From assembly GCA_023678885.1 (NCBI GenBank), contig CM043012.1:17458036-17522035 (forward strand): 64,000 bases of DNA, given 5' to 3'. Source of the stretch: Pogostemon cablin. Lineage: Eukaryota > Streptophyta > Magnoliopsida > Lamiales > Lamiaceae. The notes beneath the pieces are model-generated. The model ran no database searches and was not told where the DNA came from. It saw only the letters and a program-made list of their open reading frames with translations. The position numbers were made by a program, and so were the translations under genes. Below, one piece after another: positions 34,301 through 45,848 of the stretch (positions within the stretch are counted from its first letter, which is position 1; every line of letters starts with the position of its first letter).

Positions 34301-35082
34301 AAGATCACCAACACAAGCACACACCATTTCCACAAATGCAAACTCCAAATAAGAGTATCATGCAACTTGTTAACAGTAAGACTAGCAATTAAAACCACCA
34401 TTATGGATACAAGTGCAGTCCATTCAATCATAAGCAACACTCTCACTTTCTTACCATGCTTCAGTTTCTGAGGCTTAAGGCTATCAGCCTTGTACACATC
34501 ATCGTCGTCGTCGTCGTCATCAACATCATTGTCGACGGACGCCATTAATGGCGTCCGCGGTGTGATCGGAGCCGACGTCTTGGGAGTGGGCTTGGCAGGG
34601 TAAGGTGAAGATATGTTTGGTGAGCCTGTTAGAGGTGACCTTGCAGGGGTAGTTTGGGCATTCTGCTCAGGTGGTTTCGTGCTGCTCTGATATGGCGGCT
34701 CTGCAATTCTGGATTTAGCCTTGGAATAAGCTGATTTGGTGAGTGTTCTTCGACGCATGGAAGCTCCAATTGGGGGTTTTGCAGATGGGTCCGCCATTGG
34801 AGTAGGGTTTATCAGCTGTGCAGGTGGGGCTTGATTCTGATTCGGATTCGGATTAGGATTAGAATTGCTCACTAGTGGCGTAACAGTAGTGCTTGTGAAT
34901 AAGTTCATCTTCATCTGCACACTCATCTCATCATTTGGGAACTCCTCCTTCTTCGATTCAGAACCTCCATTCTCCGTTGAATCTGCATTTCTTCCAGAAC
35001 CTTCTTCGCTCCCTGGAACACTAATCTCCACCACAACATCATAGTTTCCACCTTTCTCTTTTAATCCTATCTCACTTTCCAT
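31380..35082 (-). CDS. MSL10: MscS-like mechanosensitive ion channel, MSL10 type
   Basis: Five exons by splice reading: 33602-35082, 33372-33495, 32933-33226, 32655-32860 and 31380-31653. The total is 2379 bp, 792 codons plus TGA, and all introns are GT-AG. Plant plasma-membrane MSL proteins pass anions when membrane tension rises. The N-terminus (about 1-210) is Pro/Ser/Thr-rich and soluble, with an Asp run encoded near 34500. Hydrophobic segments follow around residues 215-240, 250-285, 295-325 and 335-365, then a loop with KYIDEDDLLLYM, and the MscS core with AYNERKCLAVSLKDAKTAIE, a helix ending ISSQFLLVVFMFGNTAK and VHPFDVGDRCVIDGVQ. The C-terminal cytoplasmic domain ends TIFEELGIIYRLLPQE. 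Length and exon number match the MSL8/9/10 group (Arabidopsis MSL10 is slightly shorter). Ten-versus-nine assignment is a guess. Confidence 0.93.
31654..32654 (-). other. Large intron 4 of the MSL gene, with retroposon-like A-tail
   Basis: Bounded by GTATGT (donor side, 32654) and TTCAG (acceptor side, 31654). At 1001 bp it is by far the longest intron of the gene. Inside are a GA microsatellite (31852-31871) and an ATAAAATTTTTATTTACC stretch directly followed by a pure A-run (about 32149-32161), which looks like the 3' end of a retroposed element inserted on the plus strand. Confidence 0.5.
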
Positions 35083-35400
35083 GAAAACCTAACTAATCTT
35101 AACTCCCAATCTCAGATGCCTATGGAGTTCAGTAGTCACAAATATGGTTTGGATTTTTGCTAATATCTTTCGAGAATACCTACCAATAAATCAATTTATG
35201 AATCCCCACCGCCATTAAAATACTGGAAAGAATAAGGGAGCTGGAAAGGGAAGAACGGTAGCTGAAGGGCTGTTTCAGAATTCAGTTTGGAAATCGTTGT
35301 AAGTTGAATATTGACATTTCATTGTAGTCAAAGAAAAGAGGCACCCAACCAGAGTATTAATATTATATGCACTTCTTTATACGCAATGTATAGTTTGAGC
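35083..35400 (-). promoter_or_regulatory. MSL upstream region
   Basis: On the minus strand a TATAAAG occurs at 35375-35381, about 290 bp before the ATG, which could be the TATA box with a long 5' leader. The leader region is purine/pyrimidine-mixed and lacks transposon signatures. The start site is not proven. Confidence 0.35.
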
Positions 35401-36220
35401 CAATATACCAACGTTTTCACTATTTTAGGATCAAATTAATTTAGTTTTTTATTTGTCTTAATTTAAATGTACTGCAAATTGTTTACTACTTTGAAAATTT
35501 TCAAGTGTATTTATTTTAGAATGTTAAAATGATATTAAAACAGAAATAGAAATTAAGTTTATATTATTACATGGAGAAAAGTATATATCCGTAAAAATGA
35601 AAATAGAATAAGGTAGCGATAATGATGTTAGGATCAAACAAATGCAACTGGTCAAAACACCAAAAGATAACTAAAGAAATAACCAAAATTATAAGCCACA
35701 TAATAATGATAATTAATAATAATAATAATTTATCAATTAATGAAGAGTAATGGCAAGTTGCGAAATAATGACAAAGAAGTCCAACTCACCATTTTCTCGG
35801 ATTTAAAATATTCCAGCTTACTTTGTTGTCTTTTATTAGTATGTGCGGATACGTGAGTTCATATTAATACGAATAAAAAAGAATTCATATTAGGTGCATT
35901 AGGTGCTCATCTATAATAACTTTTTATTCTATTTTTTATACTTATTATTTTATTTTATATACGCGTTTATTAATAATTGTATACTTTTTTCACACTAAGT
36001 TTTTCATTAAAAAAAAACTAGCATATGTATAACTTTTATTCGATAGTGTATACTACATGTTTTTTAATAATTATATAATTTTCACACTTTTTATTAAAAA
36101 ATTAAAAATTAAATTGTATACATTTTGTTCATAATTATATATGTTTTTGTCGATATTTGTATACAATTTTGAAACTGGGTGCACCATATCTTAGGGTGCA
36201 CCCAGATGTATAGTATAATT
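35401..36220. other. AT-rich intergenic DNA with a GTGCAC hairpin
   Basis: No gene. At 36175-36205 is a perfect 11-bp-arm hairpin, CTGGGTGCACC with a 9-bp loop and GGTGCACCCAG. A related GGGTGCACC end occurs at 55318. Confidence 0.55.
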
Positions 36221-36224
36221 AGCC

Positions 36225-36636
36225 AATAAAAAGTATAACAATTTTTATAATTAAAAGCGATATTCAATTAATGAAAAGTGATAATACTATTTTATGAATA
36301 ATTTATAATATAAATGAAAAGTAATAACATTTTTTTTTAAAACAAAAGTTATAATATACTCCCTCCGTCCACTTTCAAGGGTATCATTTTTTCATTTTTG
36401 GCGTCCGCCCCCAAGGGTCTCATTTCCTTTTTTATCCACACACACCCACTAATATAACTAAAAATGAGACCCACACCTCCACTAATACAACTACCCACCA
36501 CATATTAAATAACAATACTCATTAATTTCCGTGCCCAAAAGCAAATGACACCCTTAAATTCGAACGGAGGGAGTATTATAACGAAAGTAATAACTAATTA
36601 CGAATACATAAAATGCTCTCATAAAAGACTTGTCCT
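36225..36636. mobile_element. GAGACGGTCTCAC-family MITE interrupted by a Stowaway-like MITE
   Basis: The left part (about 36225-36356, TATTCAATTAATGAAAAGTG and on) and right part (36574-36636, TATAACGAAAGTAATAACTA) match consecutive segments of the MITE at 42581-42823. The Stowaway-like copy lies between them. Confidence 0.65.
36359..36573. mobile_element. Stowaway-like MITE (same family as 2976-3193, inverted)
   Basis: Perfect terminal CTCCCTCCGTCC and reverse-matching end, flanked by TA (36357-36358 and 36574-36575). About 215 bp. Confidence 0.85.
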
Positions 36637-36793
36637 TCTTGTAAGTATCTTATTCCAATTTTGATCTTTTTAGGTTTGAATTCTCACTTTTTATTTATTT
36701 ATTTTTATCTTATTTTAATCTTTCGATCAAATTTTAGTCTTTTATGATCGCTGGAAAAATTTTGGGATCCAATTTTAATCCTTAATTTATACT

Positions 36794-36935
36794 ACCTCCA
36801 TTATTCTCAAAGGGATTCATTTATTTTTATTTCACGTTAATTAAAGAGTATTATTATTTAATGTGTAATGAGTAATTGTATTAGTTGATATGCGGGCCAT
36901 ATTTTAATTAAAAATAAGGCACAACTGATTAAGAG
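36794..36935. mobile_element. Stowaway-like MITE relic
   Basis: Starts ACTACCTCCATTATTCTCAAAGGG and keeps the family interior (ATTAAATAATA.. and TTAGTTGATATG), but the far end is lost. Confidence 0.4.
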
Positions 36936-37006
36936 AAAAGAGCATCCTGCAATCCATACCACAACCCATGTATTTTTCTATCTAAGTGACAAGTGTCGTA
37001 ATATTG

Positions 37007-38745
37007 TGATGAGAATCACCCTTTAAAATTTAAGAATAATTATCGAAACTCTGGCTCATACCCGGAATTACGACGATAAATAACCGAGACTCGTCAGCAA
37101 GTCAACTGGTTTGCAAACAATGTTGCGAAAGAATTAACTTTACTTTTCTTATTTTTCTCTCATTCTTGCGCTTACAAGAATATTTATAAGACTGAAAATC
37201 CTAAAGATTAGGGAATATTCTAATCTTAATAACTAATCACTAAAAGATAAATCCTACATAAAAGAAATAACTTCTGCAGAAAGTAAATATCCTAATATCT
37301 AAATATTGATAAATATTATAAAAATAATACTAATATCCAAACCCTCATCATTCCCATCCCCTTCAAGAATATCCTTGTCCTCAAGGATAATTTGGAGATG
37401 CAATCCTTCAATCAACCATAATTGACTGGTTCAACTGGTTATTGTATGCTCTAATCATCCATCAGTAATCGTCTGGTTCAACTGGTTTATTTTCTGCCCT
37501 AACCAATCATGCTTGTTTGGATTTATGCCTATGTCCATCCACAAACTTTTCATCGCAGCTAAGACCAAGCCCATTTTCTTTATTTTGTATTTCACCCCAT
37601 GAGAAGTTTGAATACGGACTATATGTATCCAAAATCATTTTATCAATATTCTCCTTGCAAATATTTTGAAGACCATTATCCGCTAAGAAAACGAAAACGA
37701 AAACTGCAGTGTAGACAACTAATGGGTCTGATGGAATTGCATTTTTTACATCGTAGGAAACGAAAAAGGCATCATTTTCCTTGTAGAAAACTAACGGTAC
37801 ACCATTAACATAAACGATTTTATCTTCTTCATCGAAAATGGGTGGGGCATCATAAACTTTATCATCTTCCAAGGAGTCATCACCATAAGAAAATTCATCA
37901 ATTTCCTAATCAAAGATTGGTGGCCTTTCATAGCTTCCATAACCTTCATTATAAAAAACTTCATCTTTCACTATGATGGCATCTTCTTCCATGGATTTAG
38001 CTTCTTCCTCTAATGAAAGCTCTTTCTTCGATGTCTTTTTGTGATCTTTCTTCTTCTTGCGAAGAAATTTTTGTAGCCTGCTCTCCATCTTACTCATGGA
38101 TTGGATTGACCAAAGTCTGTGAATTTGCCTCCAATTGATCAAATCTCACCTCCAATAATCGAAACCTTTTATGAGTTCCTACCATGATTGTTGAATATCA
38201 ATCAATCTCGCTCAATGACCTCTCAACGAGAGAGAATCACCCTTTGAAATTAAAGGATAATTATTGAAACTCTGGCTCAGGCCTGGAATTACGACGATAA
38301 ATAACTGAGACTCTGACTTAGGTCAGCAAGTCTTTTCAGCTTTCACGATGTTTATTGCCATCACCTTCCCTTTCTTTAATGAACTTCTTGCATTTTTTGG
38401 AGGATTTTCTTTAGCCCCCCACCTACTTTGTAAGCCTTAATTATACAATCTCATTCATATGAGTCCAATTTTTTTAAAGAGAAATATTCATAATAACATG
38501 TTTGCAAATAATATTGCCAAAGAATTAACTTTACTTTTCTTATTTTTCCTTTCATTCATTCTTACGCTTACAAGAATACTTATAAGACTGAAAATCCTAA
38601 AGATCAGGGAATATTCTAATCTTAATAACTAATCACTAAAAGATAAATCCTACATAAAAGAAATAACTTCTACAGAAAGTAAAATCTTAATATTTAAATA
38701 TTGATAAATATTATAAAAATAATACTAATCTCCAAAACCTCATCA
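37007..38745 (-). mobile_element. Short Ty3/gypsy-derived LTR retrotransposon
   Basis: Left LTR 37007-37350 and right LTR about 38228-38745 share long near-identical blocks (for example AATTCTAATCTTAATAACTA-type and ACATAAAAGAAATAACTTCT). The left copy lacks about 160 bp near its start. The element begins TGATGAGAATC, ends CTCATCA and is flanked by perfect TATTG duplications (37002-37006 and 38746-38750). The minus strand has the polypurine tract AAGGGGATGGGAA directly before its 3' LTR. Only a partial gag-pol linker remains inside. Confidence 0.88.
37507..38142 (-). pseudogene. Gypsy polyprotein linker fragment (acidic PPIFDEE repeats)
   Basis: A minus-strand frame starts around 38096 with a Lys-rich helix (LQKFLRKKKKDHKKTSKK) and becomes acidic, with EGYGSYERPPIFD and, after one TAG near 37903, DKVYDAPPIFDEEDKIVYV. 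Such repeated PPxFDEE acidic stretches sit between gag and protease in some plant Ty3/gypsy polyproteins. No protease, reverse transcriptase or integrase follows, so the element depends on others or is dead. The function of the linker is unknown. Confidence 0.5.
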
Positions 38746-38976
38746 TATTGTTACTTGTTAATTTTTATGCATATAATTTAAATATTTTATGAATTATATG
38801 TAATTAATTTAATTTAATTTAATATAAATAATCAAAATTCTTATTTTTTAATATATAAATAGAGTATAATATTGATACATTTTGAATCACAATAAAGGAT
38901 AATTTTTATATAGTAATATATTTTTTTTTTATATTGCAAATATTAATTAACATACACATCATCATTATAAAAACAA

Positions 38977-38980
<4 letters not shown>

Positions 38981-39037
<57 letters not shown>
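38981..39037. repeat. (TA)n microsatellite
   Basis: About 28 TA units. Confidence 0.95.
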
Positions 39038-39039
<2 letters not shown>

Positions 39040-39480
39040 CTCTCACATAATATATTTATAATCAAAACCACCACTACGTAGCTCAACATACATAATAGGT
39101 CTCTAACAACACTTCAAACCACACAACTTGTAACAATACTTGTTATATTATATAACAGAAATGTCAGCATAAACAAAATAAACCAACAGTCTAACCCAAC
39201 AAGTCGTCACCTATGTACATCCGCTCAAAAACTTGAAAGAGCTCCACAACTTGCATAGTCACACCACATAACTCAATCATCAGTAGGCTCACCTACAATA
39301 CATAAATTAGTGAGATAAAATCTCATTAAATAGAGATCTTGCATGACAGTGCATGAAAATGCATTTAGTTCTCTATCGTCTATTTCCTAATCTTTCTATT
39401 TGGTCTCTTTTATTTTGAAAACGATTCACGTTGCGAGATCTCCATGACACACTTATGATATAAACCCAAATGAGCTCAAT
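39038..39480. other. Non-coding spacer before tandem array
   Basis: Moderate-complexity sequence rich in ACAACTTG and CACCACA motifs, with no ORF. It may be part of an unrecognised LTR. Confidence 0.35.
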
Positions 39481-39484
39481 AGAC

Positions 39485-39705
39485 ACACACAGTGTTAGAT
39501 CGATTTTTTGCGTTCCCTGAAGAAAGTGACATAGAAAGTATTAGTTTGATTTTCTGCGATCCCTGAATAAAGATAAGCCGACACACGACTCGTTGAGTCA
39601 ACACATGACTTGGATAGCCCCGCGATCCTTGAATAGGGTGAGTCAACACATGACTGAGATTGGTTTTATGTGGTCCCTGAAAGAATGCATATATAGGGCC
39701 GCACA
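39485..39705. repeat. Diverged ~60-bp repeat (GCGATCCCTGAATA units)
   Basis: Variants of GATCCCTGAATAAAG / GATCCTTGAATAGGGTGAGTC and AACACATGACT recur about four times. Confidence 0.65.
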
Positions 39706-40715
39706 CACCATTAGTATCTTATTAATTTTGGGGAAAACACTTTTCATGATTGTGCATGATATGCAATAAGGGCGATTAAATATACTTCACAATTCATTTA
39801 CAACATCACTATTAACATGTAATCCAAATAGAATAACAATTAAATTTCAGTTCACACAAATTCACTTCTAGAACAATAATTTCTTCTCGAATCACACAGA
39901 TCCACTTTTAAAATAACAATTTCACCTCGAATCACACAAATTCTTATAAACAATATCTTTTCAGATCACACAGATCTATATAGGATAATGATATTATCAC
40001 AAATTATATATAGTGGCCACACATACCATTAGTATCTTATTAATTTTGGGGAAAATACTTTTCATGATTGTGCATGGTATGCAATAAGGCCGATTAAATA
40101 TATTTCATAATTCATATACAACATCACTATTAATATGTAATCCAAATAGAATAACTATTAAATTTCAGTTCACACAAATCTACTACTAGAACAACAATTT
40201 CATATCGAATCACACATATCCACTTTTAAAATAACAACTTCACCTCGAATCACATATATTCTTATAAACAATATCTTCACAGATCACACAGATCTATATT
40301 AAATAGTTTCCGATCACACAGATCTATATAGGACAATGGTATTATCACAAATCATATATAGTGGCCGCATACACCATTAATATCTTATTAATTTTGGGAA
40401 AAATATTTTTCATGATTGTGCACGGTATGCAATAAGGGCGATTAAATATACTTCACAGTTCATTTACAACATCACTATTAATATGTAATCCAAATAGAAT
40501 AACTATTAAATTTCAGCTCACACAAATCCACTACTAGAACAATAATTTCACCTCGAATCACACAAATCCACTTTTAGAATAACAACTTCTCCTCGGATCA
40601 CACAGATTCTTATAAACAATATCTTCTCAAATCACACAGATCTATATTCAATAGTTTTCGAACACACAGATCTATATAGGATAATTATATTATCACAAAT
40701 CATATAAATTTGCAA
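39706..40715. repeat. Tandem array of three ~320-350 bp units
   Basis: Units start with CCATTAGTATCTTATTAATT near 39709, 40026 and 40374. Each runs through CATGATTGTGCATG, ATCCAAATAGAATAAC and several CACAGATCTATA subrepeats. The period difference (about 317 and 348 bp) comes from an extra CAGATCTATA block. Non-coding satellite-like DNA. Confidence 0.88.
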
Positions 40716-40930
40716 CTTGTATCACAAATTCATCATAAATAATTTATAAAATAATATTTAGTTGCATATGAATATCTACTTACGTCAAATCATATAAATC
40801 CACAGCTTGTATCACAAATTAATCACAAATAATTCATAACGTATTTAAACTAATCATAAATAATTTATGGAGTAATTATCATAGATTAATAACAAATAAT
40901 TTATACACAACATGTTTATACATTGTAGTT
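40716..40930. repeat. Duplicated ~105-bp AT-rich motif
   Basis: AAATCATATAAAT..GCTTGTATCACAAATT.ATC occurs at about 40696 and 40786, followed by AATAATTTAT repeats. Confidence 0.6.
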
Positions 40931-40959
40931 GGACTTCTACTTACCTATACTCCGATGAT

Positions 40960-41628
40960 AATACTGTAGACCTAATGCGCATTTGCTTTGCACGTAAAAT
41001 TAATCCCCAAGTATTAAGGATATCAGTTGCATCTTAAGCAATAGACCAAGTTAAATATCGAACCCAAAGGACGACTTATTATCAATTTAATTATTTACTA
41101 AATTAATTAAGACTAATGCAATAAGATTGATGATTGAATTATTAACTACTAAAAAATTAATTAAAATAACAAATCAAATAAAATAAACACTAGAAGAATA
41201 TGAATGTGACTCTAGAATGGAGAATATGTAGCCCTAGAGTAATCCAATTTCACTCATTAATTTTTTTTAGTGTATCAATGTCCGACTCTACTTTGTGGAA
41301 TATGGACGCATCACTAAGCCATGCAAATCTACTCTATAGACACAAGTAAATATGCGTGTAACACGTGTAAATAACCTTGGAGCATGAGATATAATTTCAT
41401 CCCCCTTTCTAGATACTATTAGTATCAATTATTTTCTCATAGGAATGGTACTCTAACTCGATATGATCTTTCTTTATAGGTATTATAAAATTAACCTCTT
41501 TATCCTGCTTATTAACCCGAATTCAATTCAATTAATAAACATTCATATATGACAGTTCTAATGAAGTTTCGGAGTTTCCTCACTTAGAATCATAACATGA
41601 AACCCTGTTCAGCATTGAATGCGCTCAA
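40960..41628. mobile_element. Probable Ty3/gypsy LTR fragment
   Basis: Reads TGTAGACCTAATGCGC.., CAAGTTAAATATCGAACCCAAAG, then a long AT stretch and ATTAATAAACATTCATATATGA. The leader-like TATCGAACCCAA motif is shared with the LTRs at 48464 and 53035. The layout resembles the solo LTR at 61266. Only one truncated copy is seen and the internal region is absent. Confidence 0.4.
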
Positions 41629-41800
41629 TTAGGGGTGCCCGAGGTGCGGTTTGGCGATTTTTTTGACTAAAATTAAATTGCATTGCTAACTGTGGTTCGA
41701 TTAGTATTATAATTTTAAATTTTGGTTTTCAATTAAATTTCATCAAGCGATTTTAGCGGTTTGCGGCCGATTTAACGATTTCAATAAAAAATGATACAAT
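41629..41800. mobile_element. hAT-like element terminus
   Basis: TTAGGGGTGCCCGAGGTGCGGTTTGGCGATTTT is a typical plant hAT end, followed by GGTTTGCGGCCGATTTAACG subterminal motifs. The matching far end was not found. Confidence 0.5.
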
Positions 41801-42449
41801 ACCAATAATATAAACTATAACACCTGCCAAGTAAAATGCAAAAACATCTAATAACGAAGTCTTAGAATGCACCTATTCAACTATAACACTATTCTTAAAT
41901 AACTTGCAAAGTCCAATAATAATATCTAATAACATCTAAAAATAGTAAAATGATATTGCATAACTTAGGCTTGGATAACATAACATATTCAAAGTCCCCA
42001 TACTTGATTTAAATAACAAAGTCTCCATTATATAACCAACTAGTAAGGAAAATATAATGATGAAATAGAATTCAAGAAAGTCTTTATGAAAAAAATGTCA
42101 ATCTGCTCCTTCATGGTTGCATTTCTTGGTTGCTGCTGTGAATAAAAAAAAAGTTAAATGCAAAGGAAAATGAAAGTAAGGAACAATTGAAATTTTAAAA
42201 AATGAGTTAATATTATATTTGAGTTAAGCATATACCTGTTTTATATCTAAATTTCCTGCAAAAATATAATAAATTATCAAATATTATCCAACACTACAAC
42301 TAGAAAACATATACCAACAGTAATATTTGTTAATTCAAACCTCTTCTCCAAGCAAAATACTTGTACAGGATTGTGTATTAACTTCAAAATTCAGCCCTCT
42401 AATTCTGCAAAACATCATTGGAACATTATTTAAGAAAGTTATTAATTAC

Positions 42450-42460
<11 letters not shown>
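41801..42460. other. Non-coding, possibly interior of the hAT-like element
   Basis: AT-rich with no coding signal. Confidence 0.35.

Positions 42461-42464
<4 letters not shown>

Positions 42465-42507
<43 letters not shown>
42465..42507. repeat. (TA)n microsatellite
   Basis: About 20 TA units. Confidence 0.95.
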
Positions 42508-42510
<3 letters not shown>

Positions 42511-42580
42511 CATACCTTTTTCTATGTCCTATCATTATATATTATTTTAAAATGGAATGGATCTATTAATTAAAAGGCAA

Positions 42581-42823
42581 AGACTTATATGAGACCGTCT
42601 CACGTAAGGGCTTACGTGAGACGGTTAGAAAGTGATAACTCCCATATTGAAAAGTAATATTAAATTAATGAAAAGTGATAGTGTTATTGACTAACATTTA
42701 TAGTATAAATGAAAACTGATAATATTTTATAGTAAAAGTGATAATATTTTATAACGAAAGTAATAACTATTTTAAAAAAGTATAAAATGGTCTCACGTGA
42801 GACGGTCTCACGCAAGACCTATC
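42581..42823. mobile_element. MITE with GAGACCGTCTCACG inverted ends
   Basis: TGAGACCGTCTCACG (42590-42604) is matched by its exact reverse complement at 42796-42810. The left end also forms an almost perfect 30-bp palindrome, CCGTCTCACGTAAG-GG-CTTACGTGAGACGG (about 42594-42623). The interior has several AAAAGTGATAAT units. Related copies lie at 14717-14955 and 36225-36636. Confidence 0.8.
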
Positions 42824-43285
42824 CTAATTAAAAATATATAACATTACAATAAATAAATTACACAATAAATTTAAAAAAAAAAATCTGATACTTAAAATTT
42901 GATGTATGGAGAAAAGAATAATTATGGTAAATAAAAATTTGAGTCAAATTTGTGGATAGTATACCAAAATTAATACGCTTTATTAATATTGCTAGTGATT
43001 ATATATGACTAGAATCATCCCATAATATATAAACGATTGTGATCGATTGAATAAAATTATTAAAAATAAAATAAAAATAAATAGTAAATCAAATAGATGT
43101 GTAATAACTGATGAAGTCATTGGTAAGATATAACATAGAAATTAAATCAAAATATTAACATTCAAAGCCAAAATTAATCAAACAACATTAATACTCATAC
43201 CATATTTGGCCAAAAGAAAAATGAGCGGGATATTAAATAGGGGTGTAATAAATTAACCCTTTTTAATTTAATATATAGATTATCA
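42824..43285. other. Non-coding AT-rich spacer
   Basis: Nothing recognised. Confidence 0.45.
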
Positions 43286-43291
43286 TTATTA

Positions 43292-43559
43292 CTCCCTCCC
43301 AACTTCAACTTCACATTTTTCATTTTGGTCCTTTCCAAATTCAATTTTACACTTTCATTAACGGAAAAACCAACAAACTAATATCCCTCTAACATACTTT
43401 AATTTCAAATTTGTCATTACCTTTTTAACTCACATAACATACTCTATCATTTATTTATTACACAAAATTACCATACTACCCTCAAAAGTAAATAAAAAGT
43501 AATTTTTCTTAAACTTCATATCTACAGTAAACGTGAATTTGAATTTGGGACGGAGAGAG
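43292..43559. mobile_element. Stowaway-like MITE, third subfamily
   Basis: CTCCCTCCCAACTTCAACTT start and GGGACGGAGAGAG end, with TA on both sides (43290-43291 and 43560-43561). Its interior is unrelated to the other MITE copies here. Confidence 0.78.
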
Positions 43560-43649
43560 TATTATTTTAGTGATTTCTTAAATCAACTCCATCAATTTAA
43601 TGTATTCGATAAGTACTAATAATAATAATAAAGTTTTTTTTGTATATAT

Positions 43650-43815
43650 ATTGTAAATTAAATTGAAAACATAAAATAAGTGGTGTATCAAATTCAAAAA
43701 TAAAAGTTGTGATAAAATTGAAAATATTAAATAGATCTTGTATTGAATTGACATAAATAAAAAGTCGTGATAGATTTGAAAACCTTCGGTGATATATTTT
43801 TTTAGGAATTATATT
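43650..43815. repeat. Dispersed repeat, copy 2 (see 14217-14440)
   Basis: Contains AAGTGGTGTATCAAATT, AAAGTTGTGATAAAATTGAA and AAAGTCGTGATAGATTTGAA in the same order as copy 1, with one subunit fewer. A short AAT run precedes both copies. Confidence 0.75.
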
Positions 43816-43913
43816 GATTGCATTCACATTTTTATTTCCATTTAAATATTTACTACTTATACCCTTATTCATTCCAAACTCATTTATTACTATTCGGGCT
43901 ATCCATACCCTTA

Positions 43914-43916
<3 letters not shown>

Positions 43917-43986
<70 letters not shown>
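43917..43986. repeat. (TA)n microsatellite
   Basis: About 34 TA units, the longest in the window. Confidence 0.95.
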
Positions 43987-43988
<2 letters not shown>

Positions 43989-44410
43989 GGAGAGTTTAAT
44001 TTTGATGATGTGTCGCCACCAAAATTATTCTCAATTATTTTAATTATTAATTATAAAATTTAATACAAATAAATACATATCTTTATTTTAGGAATTATAG
44101 ATATTATCAAATAATTAAAATTTATTCTTTGTTAATATTATGTAGATAAATACATAATTATTTTAATTTTCTTCGCCTATAAATAAGGTTACAAAAAAAT
44201 TTCTCCTACGCCTATTTATGCACTCGACTGGCAAAAAATTTTCTTCCAGGTTAATTTCTTTCGATTTTAAAAAAATTTCAATTTTAAAGAATTGACGGTA
44301 TGCGATTTATTTATTTAATTAATTTATGTTTATTTTAGTTAATTTCATTGAAGAATTCTAATTTCTGTTATATTGAGTTTTTTTTTCTTTTCAATTTTCT
44401 ATATAGACTG

Positions 44411-45338
44411 TGTTGACGGCTGTTCTTTGCTCGTTAATTTAGTATGCGGAGGATTAAGGTGTTTAATTAACGAGACCAAGAACTAATACCATCAAACACA
44501 ATCAACCACCAATAAAGACAAATCAAGAGGTTAAGGCTTATCCAAGAATCAATTCCCACCAAAGAACACAATCAATTTTATTACTCTCCCTTAGAACAAC
44601 ACTCGTTTCTCCCAAATTCTCACAAGTGTAATGTCTAAAGTGAATCTGAATGTCCTGCCTCTCTCCTGTGAGAGAGACTATTTATGTTATCCTAAAACCC
44701 TAAATCCGAGCCAATCATTTTGTGCCACTTGGATGAAGACAAGCCATTTTTAATGAAGCTGCCTGGTACGCCGACCATCTACAGGAGGAGTCTGGGCGCC
44801 GTTTGTTGCACTGCAGGAGGTTTGCAGGGTGTCTCCGTCCTTTACTGGCCTCCCATTGGTCGTTGGAGTAGGGCGTGTCAGTCAGCCGTTGTCTTCTAGT
44901 TAAGATTGCTGTCCAAGATATCTCCTCTTCCTGTTAGCGTTGTCTTCTAACATGCGGTATTTGTATTATTTTATTATGATGCCTGTCTGTTATTATCTTG
45001 CTCTCGCCATCCTTCTTTGGTCTTTGGGCAGATTGGTTTTCGGTGTTGAGGAGTCCGTCCGAGGTCTTGGCCAGGGGGAGGGTGACTACCGAGGTGTCTC
45101 TCCGAAGTCGAGGGTATTTTTTGATTTTGTACTGGTCCGGCGGGTTCGTCCTTATTTGTTCTGGGCTGGGCTTTTGGACTGCTATGTTCCTTATTGGGTT
45201 ACTTTAATTCATTCATCCTTTCTGTCCTCCGATTGGGCCTCCGAGGGATTGGACCTACCATTCCTAGTATCATGGGTCTGTTGGGTCTATTGGGCCTCTT
45301 TGGCCTAATACATCATGAGGGATATAATACCCATAACA
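44411..45338 (-). repeat. LTR of the outer retrotransposon (3' LTR in element sense)
   Basis: Complete 928-bp copy, TGTTGACGGC to ATAACA, about 93-95 percent similar by eye to the split copy. Open frames inside it are not genes. Confidence 0.85.
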
Positions 45339-45848
45339 TTAGCCCCTCGAGCCTGAATAATTTCATGATTTGAAATTGTTCAGGGTCGAATCGTACTTCG
45401 TAGGTTATATCCCTCATGCTTCGATGCCTGTAACATTAGGGTTCCTTCCATCTCGGCTCTTTGTTATTCGCAGTCGTTGCCTCCTTCCTAATACATTCTT
45501 GCCTTACCGCGTTATCTATGCCGCTTTAAGATATTTTGATTCCGGTGGGAGGGTATATCTGGTATTTGGAGGTGCAACTGTTTGATTTGAATTTTGAATT
45601 TTGAATCTTTTTCTGACAGTTTCCCTTTTCTCGTTTCCTCTTTCTTCTCTCTTTGATTCTGCCGGTGGTTAGCGTTCCTTTTATCTGGTGTGCTCGTGCT
45701 ATTTTTCCACGTATTATTCTCTCATTTTCCTTTTTTTCCTCTCTTTTCCTGATTACCTTCCTTCGCGCTTCTAGACTTATCACTGTCGTGAACTTAGGGT
45801 TTCTCCTTCCCTTCCTCTCTCCGTGCTTTCCTCTATGATTATTTCGAT
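45339..45848. other. Outer element 3' untranslated region
   Basis: Between the LTR and the antisense ORF. T-rich on the plus strand, with no coding signal. Contains the purine tract at its left border. Confidence 0.5.

Noticed and set aside
34106..34471. Plus-strand ORF of 121 codons in MSL exon 1
   Set aside because: Antisense shadow of the membrane-spanning part of the channel.
39706..40715. CRISPR-like array
   Set aside because: Units are 300+ bp tandem repeats without short repeat-spacer structure, and the genome is eukaryotic.
42327..42569. ORF running through a TA microsatellite (also at 30822-31076 and 43818-44063)
   Set aside because: Tyr-Ile repeats from (TA)n; not coding.
44940..45308. 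Plus-strand ORF of 122 codons
   Set aside because: Lies wholly inside an LTR, is hydrophobic with W/L bias, and is broken in the other LTR copy.
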